Assembly: GCA_003487665.1 (NCBI GenBank)
Contig: DNFA01000039.1
Span: 1-6,401, forward strand
Source: Oscillibacter sp.
GTDB taxonomy: Bacteria; Bacillota; Clostridia; Oscillospirales; Oscillospiraceae
Direction of reading: 5' to 3'
Length of the DNA: 6,401 nt
The first letter of the stretch is position 1, and the number at the start of each line of letters is the position of its first letter. This document shows positions 1-5,584 of this stretch, in pieces. The notes below the pieces were generated by a model. The model ran no database searches, was not told where the DNA came from, and worked only from the letters and a program-made list of their open reading frames with translations. The position numbers and the translations under genes are program-made.

Positions 1-12
1 TCTTGTGTCAGG

Positions 13-42
13 CGGCCTTTTGGCCGGGGGTCGGTTTTTTTT
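13..42 (+). terminator. Possible rho-independent terminator of a rightward gene lying left of the window
   Basis: A short perfect stem (CGGCC at 13-17, TTTT loop, GGCCG at 22-26) is followed after eight bases by eight Ts at 35-42. The T run is on the plus strand, so it would end a rightward transcript entering from the left, convergent with the lipoprotein gene. The 5-bp stem and its distance from the T run make it weak. On the minus strand the hairpin has no U tract, so it is a poor terminator for the lipoprotein gene. Confidence 0.4.
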
Positions 43-48
43 GTTCTG

Positions 49-690
49 TCAGGTGCGCTCGCTCTCGTAGGCGTCCTTAGACGCATAGAGGGAGATGCTG
101 AAGGTCATACGCCAATCCTGCACGTCCGTGGAGGCAAAGCCGCTCTCCGTGGTGCCGGCGGCCACCGTGTACCAGACCCGCGCATAGGCTGCGGGAAGCT
201 CCGCTTCCCAGCTGATGGCGCCCTGCCCGGTGGCGGAAGGCGCTCCCGTGGCGGGATCCTCCGGCTCCGGTATGTCCAGCGCGGACAGGGTCTGGTACAG
301 CTCGCCCTCGGAGAAGCCGCCGTACAGCGTCTCCGCCAGCGTGATGGCCTTCTTCCAGTCCTCCCAGGTAAACACCGGCTCGGCCGGAAGCCCGGCGGCG
401 GTGCAGTTCTCCGTCAGGGTTCGCTTTCCCTTCACCACGGCGCAGGAGAGCGCCACGTCCATCTGGCTGTTGGTTTTCAGGGTGTAGAGGATCTGATCCT
501 CTGCCCAGACCTGCGTTTCCTCCGGCAGCAGCGTCCAGTCCAGCTTTTCCGCAGCGGCGCGCACCGTCTCCTCCGCAGGCGGAAACGGGGACGCGGAGTC
601 GCTGCCGCAGGCGGGCAGCAGCCACAGCAGAGATAAGGTCAGCAGCAGGCAGGCCAGGCGGGAGAGGGTGTTGGTTCTCTTTTTACGCAT
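49..690 (-). CDS. Putative secreted lipoprotein of unknown function
   Basis: This encodes a 213-residue protein I do not recognise. It begins with a classic lipoprotein signal: a basic start (MRKKR), a hydrophobic stretch at about residues 11-25, and a lipobox LPAC with the acylated cysteine at residue 28. The mature protein should be anchored on the outer face of the cytoplasmic membrane. After a Ser/Pro-rich linker the rest is soluble-looking, with no transmembrane helix and no catalytic motif I can name; a Pro/Gly/Ala/Thr-rich stretch lies near residues 143-156. I chose the ATG at 688-690 rather than the upstream in-frame ATG at 733-735 because AAAGGAGG lies about six bases before it and the signal peptide then starts at the N-terminus. 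It has its own promoter (770-798) and appears monocistronic, separated from gdhA by a terminator and a repeat array. Confidence 0.75.
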   Translation of the reverse strand: MRKKRTNTLSRLACLLLTLSLLWLLPACGSDSASPFPPAEETVRAAAEKLDWTLLPEETQVWAEDQILYTLKTNSQMDVALSCAVVKGKRTLTENCTAAGLPAEPVFTWEDWKKAITLAETLYGGFSEGELYQTLSALDIPEPEDPATGAPSATGQGAISWEAELPAAYARVWYTVAAGTTESGFASTDVQDWRMTFSISLYASKDAYESERT

Positions 691-731
691 GGGGTACCTC
701 CTTTCCAATATGGCGGGCTTTTGGTCAAAAT

Positions 732-747
732 GCACATTTTACTGTGC
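732..747 (-). other. Small hairpin in the lipoprotein gene 5' leader
   Basis: GCACA (732-736) and TGTGC (743-747) form a perfect 5-bp inverted repeat around six bases. It lies between the predicted transcription start (about 763) and the start codon, so it would fold in the mRNA leader. A structural or regulatory role is only a guess, and a dyad this short can occur by chance. Confidence 0.3.
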
Positions 748-769
748 TTGTTAACACCCTTATAGTTGC

Positions 770-798
770 ATATTAGCATATCAGTCGTGTGGAGTCAA
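770..798 (-). promoter_or_regulatory. Sigma-A-type promoter of the lipoprotein gene
   Basis: On the minus strand TTGACT (793-798) is followed after exactly 17 bases by TAATAT (770-775). A TG one base before the -10 box (TGC-TAATAT) gives an extended -10. Transcription should start near 763, leaving a leader of about 73 bases. This is among the best promoters in the window. Confidence 0.75.
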
Positions 799-841
799 GA
801 ATTGTTTTTGTAAGCAAAATATTTTGTCGTATTCGCATTTA

Positions 842-913
842 GTGGAGAACCGCGCCATGTGCGCGGAGAACGGATTCCCACGCCAGTGACACGGTCACTG
901 GCTGGGAATGACA
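842..913 (-). repeat. Imperfect palindromic intergenic repeat, second partial copy at the right window edge
   Basis: The segment has two parts. At 850-866 a perfect 6-bp stem (CCGCGC/GCGCGG, 5-nt loop) is bracketed by two copies of GGAGAAC (844-850 and 865-871). At 874-909 a long near-perfect hairpin has arms ATTCCCA and CCAGTGAC pairing with GTCACTGG and TGGGAAT around a 3-nt loop. Read on the minus strand, 870-913 begins TGTCATT, contains AGCCAGTG and ACTGGCGTGG, and ends AATCCGT. The same words in the same order occur on the plus strand at 6334-6401. No coding capacity is evident. It resembles a non-autonomous dispersed palindromic element (REP or MITE-like); the class is inferred. Confidence 0.65.
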
Positions 914-920
914 GGAACCG

Positions 921-1285
921 GCGGCGGGACACATGGGTCCCGCCCTACAGGGTGCAGCGCTTTTACGGGGCGGACAGAGTCGTCCGCCCCTACGAATGGC
1001 AGCGCTGACGCGCTGACGAGGCGGCGGGACACACGGGTCCCGCCCTACAGGGTGCAGCGCTTTTACGGGGCGGACAGAGTCGTCCTCCCCTACGAATGGC
1101 AGCGCTGACGAGGCGGCGGGACACACGGGTCCCGCCCTACAGGGTGCGACGTTTTTACGGGGCGGACAGCGCCGTCCGCCCCTACGAATGGCAGCGCTGA
1201 CGTGCTGACGAGGCGGCGGGACACACGGGTCCCGCCCTACAGGGTGCGGCGTTTTACGGGGCGGACAGAGTCGTCCTCCCCTACG
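921..1285. repeat. Tandem array of four units, each with two different palindromes
   Basis: Units start at 921, 1021, 1113 and 1213 (lengths 100, 92, 100 and a truncated fourth of about 73). Each begins GCGGCGGGAC and holds palindrome A, with 8-bp arms GGCGGGAC/GTCCCGCC around six bases, then palindrome B, with 9-bp arms GGGGCGGAC/GTCCGCCCC around six bases. Both end in CTAC. The 100-bp units carry an extra copy of the octamer ending GCTGACG. Units 2 and 4 share a G-to-T change in the right arm of B (at 1086 and the matching base of unit 4). Short open frames through it are products of the repeat, not genes. It fills the gap between gdhA and the lipoprotein gene and resembles a BIME-like mosaic of REP palindromes. 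Confidence 0.85.
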
Positions 1286-1318
1286 GGCGGGGCACCGCAG
1301 CCATACACATGTACACAG

Positions 1319-1348
1319 AAAAAGAGCTGCCCGAAGGCAGCTCTTTTT
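1319..1348 (-). terminator. Rho-independent terminator of gdhA, potentially bidirectional
   Basis: A perfect 13-bp inverted repeat, AAAAAGAGCTGCC (1319-1331) and GGCAGCTCTTTTT (1336-1348), flanks the loop CGAA. The A and T tracts form the stem base, so it can terminate in both directions. It lies 25 bp beyond the gdhA stop codon and separates gdhA from the repeat array and lipoprotein gene. Confidence 0.9.
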
Positions 1349-1373
1349 GATTTTGTTATATCAGGCGTTCGGC

Positions 1374-2726
1374 TTAGAAGCAGCCCTGCTCCATCATAGC
1401 CTCGGCGACCTTCTTGAAGCCGGCGATGTTGGCGCCAGCCACCAGATCGTAACCCAGACCGTACTCGGCAGCGGCCTCGGCGGACACCTTGTGGATGTTC
1501 TCCATCATCTTGTGCAGCTGATGGTCGACTTCCTCGGCAGTCCAGACCAGACGCTCGGAGTTCTGAGCCATCTCCAGAGCGGAGACGCCCACGCCGCCGG
1601 CGTTAACAGCCTTGGAGGGAGCCACGATGATGCCCTTCTGCGCACGCAGATAGTTCAGAGCATCGTTGGTGGTGGGCATATTGGCGACCTCGATGTAGTA
1701 CTTCACGCCGGAAGCAGCGATCTTCTCAGCGGACTCCATCTTGACGTCGTTCTGCATAGCGGCGGGCATGTACACGTCAACATCCTTGACGCCCCAGCAC
1801 TTCTCGCCGGGAACGAACTCGCAGCCGAACTTATCGGCATAGGGCTTGCAGTGCATAGGATCCTTAGCGCGCATCTCCAGGATGAAGTTCAGCTTCTCGT
1901 CGGTGATAACGCCATCGGGATCGTGGACGTAACCGTCGGGGCCGGCGAAGTAAGTGACCTTGGCGCCCAGCTGAGCGGCCTTCTTCATGATGCCCCAGCC
2001 CACGTTGCCGTAGCCGGAGATAGCGATGCGCTTGCCCTCGATGGTGTCGTTCTCGTGCTTCAGCACTTCCTGCAGGTAGTACATAGCGCCGTAGCCGGTG
2101 GCCTCGGGACGGATCAGGGAACCGCCGTAGCTCAGACCCTTACCGGTGAGAACGCCGTTCTCCCAAACGCCCTTCAGACGGCGATACTGGCCGTACAGGT
2201 AGCCGATCTCGCGGCCGCCCACGCCCATGTCACCGGCGGGAACGTCGATGTCCGGCCCGATGTAGCGGTACAGAGCGGTCATGAAGCTCTGGCAGAAACG
2301 CATGACTTCGGCGTCGGACTTGCCGGCGGGATCGAAGTCGGAACCGCCCTTGGCGCCGCCGATGGGCAGGCCGGTCAGGCTGTTCTTGAAGGTCTGCTCG
2401 AAACCGAGGAACTTAATGATGCCTTCGTACACGTTTTTCTGGAAGCGCAGGCCGCCCTTGTAGGGGCCGATAGCGCCGTTGAACTGGCAGCGCCAGCCGC
2501 GGTTGGTGTGCCACTGACCGTTGTCATCGCACCACACAACGCGGAAGGTGAACATACGCTCGGGCTCGACCATGCGACCCAGCAGATCGACCTTCTCATA
2601 CTCGGGGTGCTTCTCGATCACAGGCTCCAGAGAGGACAGAACCTCTTCCACGGTCTGTACGAACTCAGGCTCGTTGCCATGCTTGGTCTTGACGTTCTCC
2701 AGAACGCTTGCCAGATAAGCATTCAT
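1374..2726 (-). CDS. gdhA: Glutamate dehydrogenase (hexameric clostridial type, probably NAD-dependent)
   Basis: The 450-residue product interconverts 2-oxoglutarate plus ammonium and glutamate in the cytoplasm, linking carbon and nitrogen metabolism. The length fits the roughly 450-residue bacterial hexameric enzymes. The substrate-site lysines are at K90 (PYKGGLRF), K114 and K126 (GGAKGG, the catalytic lysine), with the catalytic aspartate at D166 (PAGDMGVG) and a serine at S382 in the C-terminal part. The Rossmann dinucleotide loop is SGYGNVG at 237-243. Y239, P263 and D264 correspond to positions known in the Clostridium symbiosum enzyme as NAD-preferring (F238, P262, D263), so I favour NAD over NADP. 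The start is supported by AGGAGG eight bases upstream. The gene is monocistronic, with its own promoter (2807-2835) and a strong terminator. In amino-acid-fermenting clostridia such enzymes often run in the glutamate-oxidising direction; this is not demonstrated here. Confidence 0.97.
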   Translation of the reverse strand: MNAYLASVLENVKTKHGNEPEFVQTVEEVLSSLEPVIEKHPEYEKVDLLGRMVEPERMFTFRVVWCDDNGQWHTNRGWRCQFNGAIGPYKGGLRFQKNVYEGIIKFLGFEQTFKNSLTGLPIGGAKGGSDFDPAGKSDAEVMRFCQSFMTALYRYIGPDIDVPAGDMGVGGREIGYLYGQYRRLKGVWENGVLTGKGLSYGGSLIRPEATGYGAMYYLQEVLKHENDTIEGKRIAISGYGNVGWGIMKKAAQLGAKVTYFAGPDGYVHDPDGVITDEKLNFILEMRAKDPMHCKPYADKFGCEFVPGEKCWGVKDVDVYMPAAMQNDVKMESAEKIAASGVKYYIEVANMPTTNDALNYLRAQKGIIVAPSKAVNAGGVGVSALEMAQNSERLVWTAEEVDHQLHKMMENIHKVSAEAAAEYGLGYDLVAGANIAGFKKVAEAMMEQGCF

Positions 2727-2806
2727 ATTAAATTCCTCCTAAAATTTTGTTCCGCAGACGTACGAGATGTGCATGTACGCAGACGACCCATACGCTACCA
2801 ATGCTG

Positions 2807-2835
2807 ATAATAACACCATTTGGAGGAATTCACAA
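2807..2835 (-). promoter_or_regulatory. Promoter of gdhA
   Basis: On the minus strand TTGTGA (2830-2835) lies 17 bases before TATTAT (2807-2812), with TGT immediately upstream giving an extended -10. Transcription would start near 2800, giving a leader of about 74 bases. The leader contains a CGTAC/GTACG inverted repeat around 2759-2779. The -35 box lies inside the dyad at 2822-2857. Confidence 0.65.
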
Positions 2836-2857
2836 GGGGGTTTCGGAGAATTCCCCC
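2822..2857. promoter_or_regulatory. Dyad overlapping the gdhA -35 box, candidate operator
   Basis: GGAGGAATTC (2822-2831) and GAATTCCCCC (2848-2857) are inverted repeats matching at nine of ten positions across a 16-base spacer. Inside, GGGGG (2836-2840) can alternatively pair with CCCCC (2853-2857). The left arm covers the end of the -35 box. A regulator bound here would block or contact RNA polymerase. No regulator can be assigned from the sequence. Confidence 0.4.
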
Positions 2858-2931
2858 CTCGCAAAACCACAAAACTTTTTCGCCGCTTTTTGTGCAATTT
2901 GGCAAATCACGGTATTCATTCCACTATGCAG

Positions 2932-2950
2932 AAAAAACGGAGCAATTCCG
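2932..2950 (-). terminator. Weak possible terminator after greA
   Basis: On the minus strand CGGA, a five-base loop and TCCG are followed directly by six Ts (2932-2937). It lies about 70 bp after the greA stop and well upstream of the gdhA promoter. The 4-bp stem is short, so read-through into gdhA cannot be excluded. Confidence 0.35.
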
Positions 2951-3020
2951 CCTCTTTTCAGGGAAACGCCGCGGGCTTTTGCACTTTAAATTGCGCGCGC
3001 TTTTCCGCGTGAAACCGTTC

Positions 3021-3524
3021 TCAGAAGCTGCCGATGGGCACGCTGCCGTCGTCCGTGCCCTTGCGGATGGCACGGATCTGGACGTAGTAGCCCTTGCCGC
3101 CGCCCATATCCACATAGACGCGGTCGCCCACCCGTTTGCCCAGCACGGCGCGGCCAACGGGGGATTCCTTGCTGATGAGTCCCTTGAGGGCGTCCTGCCG
3201 CAGGGTGGTGACCAGCACGATGCTGCGGCTTTTGCCCATGTTTTCCATGAAGATCTCCACGGTGTCGTACAGCCCGGCGGTGTCCGCGCCGGAGGTGTCC
3301 TCGATGACCCTGGCGGTCTTGATCATGCGCTGGAGATAGCGGATGCGGGCATCGTTGCGGTTCTTGTCCTGCTTGGCGCACTTGTATTCGAAGTTTTCGC
3401 TGAGGTCGCCGAAGGCGCGGGCGGTCTGCACGTCCTCGATCAGCTTCGGGCGCAGCTGCTGGACGCGGTAGTCGATCTCCTCCTGCATTTTTTGCAGGTC
3501 GGAGCGGGTCAGTTCGTCATACAT
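3021..3524 (-). CDS. greA: Transcription elongation factor GreA family
   Basis: The 167-residue product belongs to the Gre factors, which enter the RNA polymerase secondary channel and stimulate transcript cleavage to rescue backtracked complexes. Residues 1-75 form the N-terminal coiled coil. Its tip motif GDLSENFEY (39-47) holds the two acidic residues D40 and E43, which in the family help hold the catalytic magnesium. Residues about 83-155 are the C-terminal FKBP-like domain, with the signature ISKESPVGRAVLGKRVGD at 117-134. It is about nine residues longer than E. coli GreA, mostly at the C-terminus. It lies 15 bp after the MocR-type gene on the same strand. Its GGAGG is eight bases before the ATG, and the extended Shine-Dalgarno (3533-3540) touches that gene's stop codon, so co-transcription is likely. 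It may be a paralog rather than the only Gre factor of the cell. Confidence 0.92.
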   Translation of the reverse strand: MYDELTRSDLQKMQEEIDYRVQQLRPKLIEDVQTARAFGDLSENFEYKCAKQDKNRNDARIRYLQRMIKTARVIEDTSGADTAGLYDTVEIFMENMGKSRSIVLVTTLRQDALKGLISKESPVGRAVLGKRVGDRVYVDMGGGKGYYVQIRAIRKGTDDGSVPIGSF

Positions 3525-3539
3525 GATGGGTTCCTCCTT

Positions 3540-4937
3540 TTATGATGGCCACAGCTCCGCCAGACGCGCCAGCGCCGTGGGGAGCTTTTCGGTGTCGATG
3601 CCGGTGTAGTTCACCACCAGAACGTGCTGGGGCGCTTCGCGCGGGGACTGGTAGTAGTCGGACAGCATAGCCAGACGGATGCTGCGCTCCTCCGCCGCGC
3701 GGCGCAGCACGTCGTCCGGCGGCGCGCCGTCCAGCCGCAGCAGGAAGTGCAGGCCGGCGTCCTCCTCGGCGATGGCGGCGTGGGGCGACAGGGGGCTTTG
3801 CCGCAGGGCGGCGATGACGGCGTCCCGCTTCTGGCGGTAGTGCTTGCGCATGCGGCTCAGGTGCTTTTCGTACCAGCCGCCGGACAGGAACTGGGCGAGG
3901 GTGTACTGCTCGAAGGCGGAGACGGTGCAGGCGTAGAAGCCCAGCTTCTGCCGGAAGTCCGCCAGCAGGCGGCGGGGCAGCACCATGAAGCTGATGCGGA
4001 TGGAGGGGGCGATGGTCTTGGAGAAGGTGTTCAGATAGACCACCTGCCCGCTGTCGTCCACGGAGAACAGGGTGGGGATGGGACGTCCCACGAAGCGGAA
4101 CTCGCTGTCGTAGTCGTCCTCCAGGATGATGCGCTCCGGCTTCTCCTGCGCCCAGCGCAGCAGCTCCTGACGGCGGGTGATGGGCATGACGCGGCCTGTG
4201 GGGTAGTGGTGGCTGGGGGAGATGTGCACCACGTCCGCGCCGCTGCGCCGCAGCTCCTGCACGGACAGGCCGTCGCCGTCCAGCGGCACCGCCGCCACCG
4301 AAGCGCCGCAGGCGCGGTAGATGCGAGCGATCTTGCCGTAGCCGGGATCCTCCACGCCGTAGGTCGGCTCACGTCCCAGCAGCTGCACCAGCAGGCTGTA
4401 CAGCACCTCGGTGCCGGCGCCCACGATGATCTGCTCCGCGCCCACGGCCATGCCCCGGAACTGACGCAGATGGTCGGCAATGGCGCGGCGCAGCGCCCAC
4501 GCGCCCTGGGGCGGCGTGGGGTGGAGGAGGCCGGTGCCCTGCTCCAGAATGGTCTGGCGCATGAGCCGCGCCCAGACGGTGAAGGGGAAGTCCTCCGCGT
4601 CGATGGAGTTGGTGACAAGGTCAAGGAACCATGTGCGCTCGCCCGGCTCCGGCGCGTCCTGCGTCACGGGCGGCGGCTGGGAGGGCAGGGGCGGCAGCAC
4701 GGAGCTGACAAAGTAGCCCTTTTTCTCCACGCCGGTGAGATAGCCCTCGGCCATAAGCTGCTCGTAGGCGTTTTTCACGGTGATGACGCTGACCTCCAGA
4801 TGGGCGGCCAGTGCCCGCTTGCTGGGCAGCTTCTCCCCCGCCGCCAGACGGCCGGAGAGGATGTCCTCCTTGACGCGGCGGTACAGCTGCTCGTACAGGC
4901 TGACGCCGGCTGTTTTATCCAGTGCGTAGGTGAGCAT
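3540..4937 (-). CDS. MocR/PdxR-subfamily GntR regulator with aminotransferase-like PLP domain
   Basis: The 465-residue product fuses a GntR winged helix-turn-helix (about residues 8-78, HTH near 39-62) through a Pro-rich linker (82-100) to a fold-type I aminotransferase domain (about 105-463). The PLP-binding lysine is K307 (TFSKTIAPSIR). The cofactor-contacting motifs SPSHHYPTG (240-248) and EDDYDSEF (273-280) are intact, so PLP can probably bind as an internal aldimine. MocR proteins use this domain as an effector sensor rather than an enzyme; PdxR members switch vitamin B6 genes. AGGAGG seven bases upstream supports the start. It is divergent from an ECF S-component gene and heads an operon with greA. 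No pdxS/pdxT pair is nearby, so the likely targets are the transporter and its own promoter. Other MocR members (GabR, TauR type) respond to other amines, so the B6 assignment is an inference. Confidence 0.93.
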   Translation of the reverse strand: MLTYALDKTAGVSLYEQLYRRVKEDILSGRLAAGEKLPSKRALAAHLEVSVITVKNAYEQLMAEGYLTGVEKKGYFVSSVLPPLPSQPPPVTQDAPEPGERTWFLDLVTNSIDAEDFPFTVWARLMRQTILEQGTGLLHPTPPQGAWALRRAIADHLRQFRGMAVGAEQIIVGAGTEVLYSLLVQLLGREPTYGVEDPGYGKIARIYRACGASVAAVPLDGDGLSVQELRRSGADVVHISPSHHYPTGRVMPITRRQELLRWAQEKPERIILEDDYDSEFRFVGRPIPTLFSVDDSGQVVYLNTFSKTIAPSIRISFMVLPRRLLADFRQKLGFYACTVSAFEQYTLAQFLSGGWYEKHLSRMRKHYRQKRDAVIAALRQSPLSPHAAIAEEDAGLHFLLRLDGAPPDDVLRRAAEERSIRLAMLSDYYQSPREAPQHVLVVNYTGIDTEKLPTALARLAELWPS

Positions 4938-4952
4938 GGCTGCGCCTCCTAT

Positions 4953-4998
4953 CTGGTATTAACAAGTAAAATCAAAATGGATATTTTAATCATACCAG
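4953..4998. promoter_or_regulatory. Nested dyads in the divergent region, candidate MocR operator
   Basis: CTGGTAT (4953-4959) and ATACCAG (4992-4998) are perfect inverted repeats with centres 39 bp apart. Between them AAAAT (4974-4978) and ATTTT (4983-4987) form a second dyad. The octamer AAAATCAA occurs at 4968-4975 and again at 5025-5032 in the same orientation. The region sits between the start codons of a MocR-type regulator and the divergent transporter. Spaced repeats are typical of MocR operators, but the match to a defined site is not shown. Confidence 0.5.
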
Positions 4999-5011
4999 TT
5001 CCTACTATAAT
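4983..5011 (+). promoter_or_regulatory. Candidate promoter of the ECF S-component gene with poor -35 box
   Basis: A consensus TATAAT is at 5006-5011 on the plus strand, but the bases 17 nt upstream (4983-4988, ATTTTA) do not resemble TTGACA. It overlaps the -10 box of the leftward promoter, so the two polymerases would compete. A weak -35 with a good -10 is what an activator-dependent promoter looks like. Confidence 0.4.
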
Positions 5012-5032
5012 ACGAATTGAACAGAAAATCAA
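5004..5032 (-). promoter_or_regulatory. Promoter of the MocR-greA operon
   Basis: On the minus strand TTGATT (5027-5032) and TATAGT (5004-5009) are separated by 17 bases. Transcription would start near 4997, at the right arm of the outer dyad. An alternative extended -10 (TGG-TATGAT, at 4989-4997) has no good -35 box. Confidence 0.55.
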
Positions 5033-5052
5033 GGGGCAGTTCACACCGCCCC
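5033..5052 (+). other. GC hairpin in the S-component leader
   Basis: GGGGC (5033-5037) and GCCCC (5048-5052) pair across ten bases in the mRNA leader, just before the Shine-Dalgarno at 5060-5065. I see no TPP, THF or preQ1 riboswitch core, and no T run follows, so it is neither a recognisable riboswitch nor a terminator. Confidence 0.35.
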
Positions 5053-5074
5053 GGTACAAAAGGAGATCGATAGT

Positions 5075-5584
5075 ATGTCCGACAAGAAGATCAGAACGAT
5101 GGTGACGGCGGCGGTGCTGGCGGCGCTGTCCTGCGTGGCCACCATGGTGGTGCAGATCCCCTCCCCCATGAACGGGTATGTGAATCTGGGCGACTGCTTT
5201 GTGCTGCTGAGCGGCTGGCTGCTGGGCCCGTGGTGGGGCGCGGCCGCAGGCGGCATCGGCTCCATGCTGGCTGACCTGCTGCTGGGCTACGGTCACTACG
5301 CGCCGGGCACGCTGATCATCAAGGGCGCTATGGCGCTGGTGGCGGCGCTGGTGTTCAAGGCGTTCCGCAAGAACACCGCCGGGGCGCTGATCGGCGGCGT
5401 GGCGGCGGAGGTCGTGATGGTGGCCGGGTACTTCGGCTACGCGGCGCTGCTGCTGGGCAAGGGCATCGGCGCGGCGGCCAGTGTGCCGGGCAATCTGGTG
5501 CAGGGCGCCGTGGGTCTGGTGGCCGGGTTCCTGCTTTTGCAGGTGGCACGGCGGACGCATCTTGAAGAAAAGGTCAGCGTGTGA
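5075..5584 (+). CDS. ECF transporter S component, likely vitamin B6 or related vitamin uptake
   Basis: The 169-residue, very hydrophobic product fits the substrate-binding S component of an energy-coupling-factor transporter, with about five to six membrane segments. Near its start an Ala-rich helix (about 5-28) leads into GYVNLGD (34-40). Then come a Gly/Trp-rich loop and helix (51-70) and APGTLIIKG (76-84), all typical of S components related to the riboflavin, hydroxymethylpyrimidine and pyridoxine groups. No ATPase or T-component gene is adjacent, as is normal for group II ECF systems that share one energising module encoded elsewhere. AAGGAG about nine bases upstream fixes the start. The divergent MocR/PdxR-type regulator makes pyridoxine or pyridoxal the most likely substrate (a PdxU2-like role). 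Riboflavin, a thiamine precursor or another vitamin remain possible. Confidence 0.85.
   Translation: MSDKKIRTMVTAAVLAALSCVATMVVQIPSPMNGYVNLGDCFVLLSGWLLGPWWGAAAGGIGSMLADLLLGYGHYAPGTLIIKGAMALVAALVFKAFRKNTAGALIGGVAAEVVMVAGYFGYAALLLGKGIGAAASVPGNLVQGAVGLVAGFLLLQVARRTHLEEKVSV

Noticed and set aside
49..735. Upstream ATG (733-735) as the start of the lipoprotein gene
   Set aside because: It has no Shine-Dalgarno and would put 15 extra residues ahead of the basic signal-peptide start. The ATG at 688-690 has AAAGGAGG at proper spacing.
921..1285. Tandem repeat considered as a CRISPR array
   Set aside because: The period is 92-100 bp, the whole unit is conserved with no unique spacers, and no cas genes are present.
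839..1399. Short open frames through the palindromic repeats
   Set aside because: Their translations repeat with the DNA unit (for example the recurring RRDTRVPPYRV), lack ribosome binding sites and follow no codon pattern. They are translations of a non-coding repeat.
1347..2807. Long plus-strand open frame (486 codons) opposite gdhA
   Set aside because: It lies exactly antisense to a clearly conserved enzyme. Its translation is low-complexity (Leu, Val, Ala, His, Gly, Asp rich), has no motif, and starts inside the terminator. It is a by-product of gdhA codon use.
5012..5074. Riboswitch upstream of the ECF S-component gene
   Set aside because: Only a 5-bp GC hairpin is visible in a leader of roughly 57 bases. 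No TPP, THF, FMN or preQ1 core motif can be seen, and the leader is too short for most of these classes.
3624..5105. Long plus-strand open frame (493 codons) opposite the MocR-type gene
   Set aside because: It is antisense to a gene with intact domains, rich in Gln, Gly, Val and His, and runs across the divergent promoter region. This is typical of a shadow frame in GC-rich DNA.
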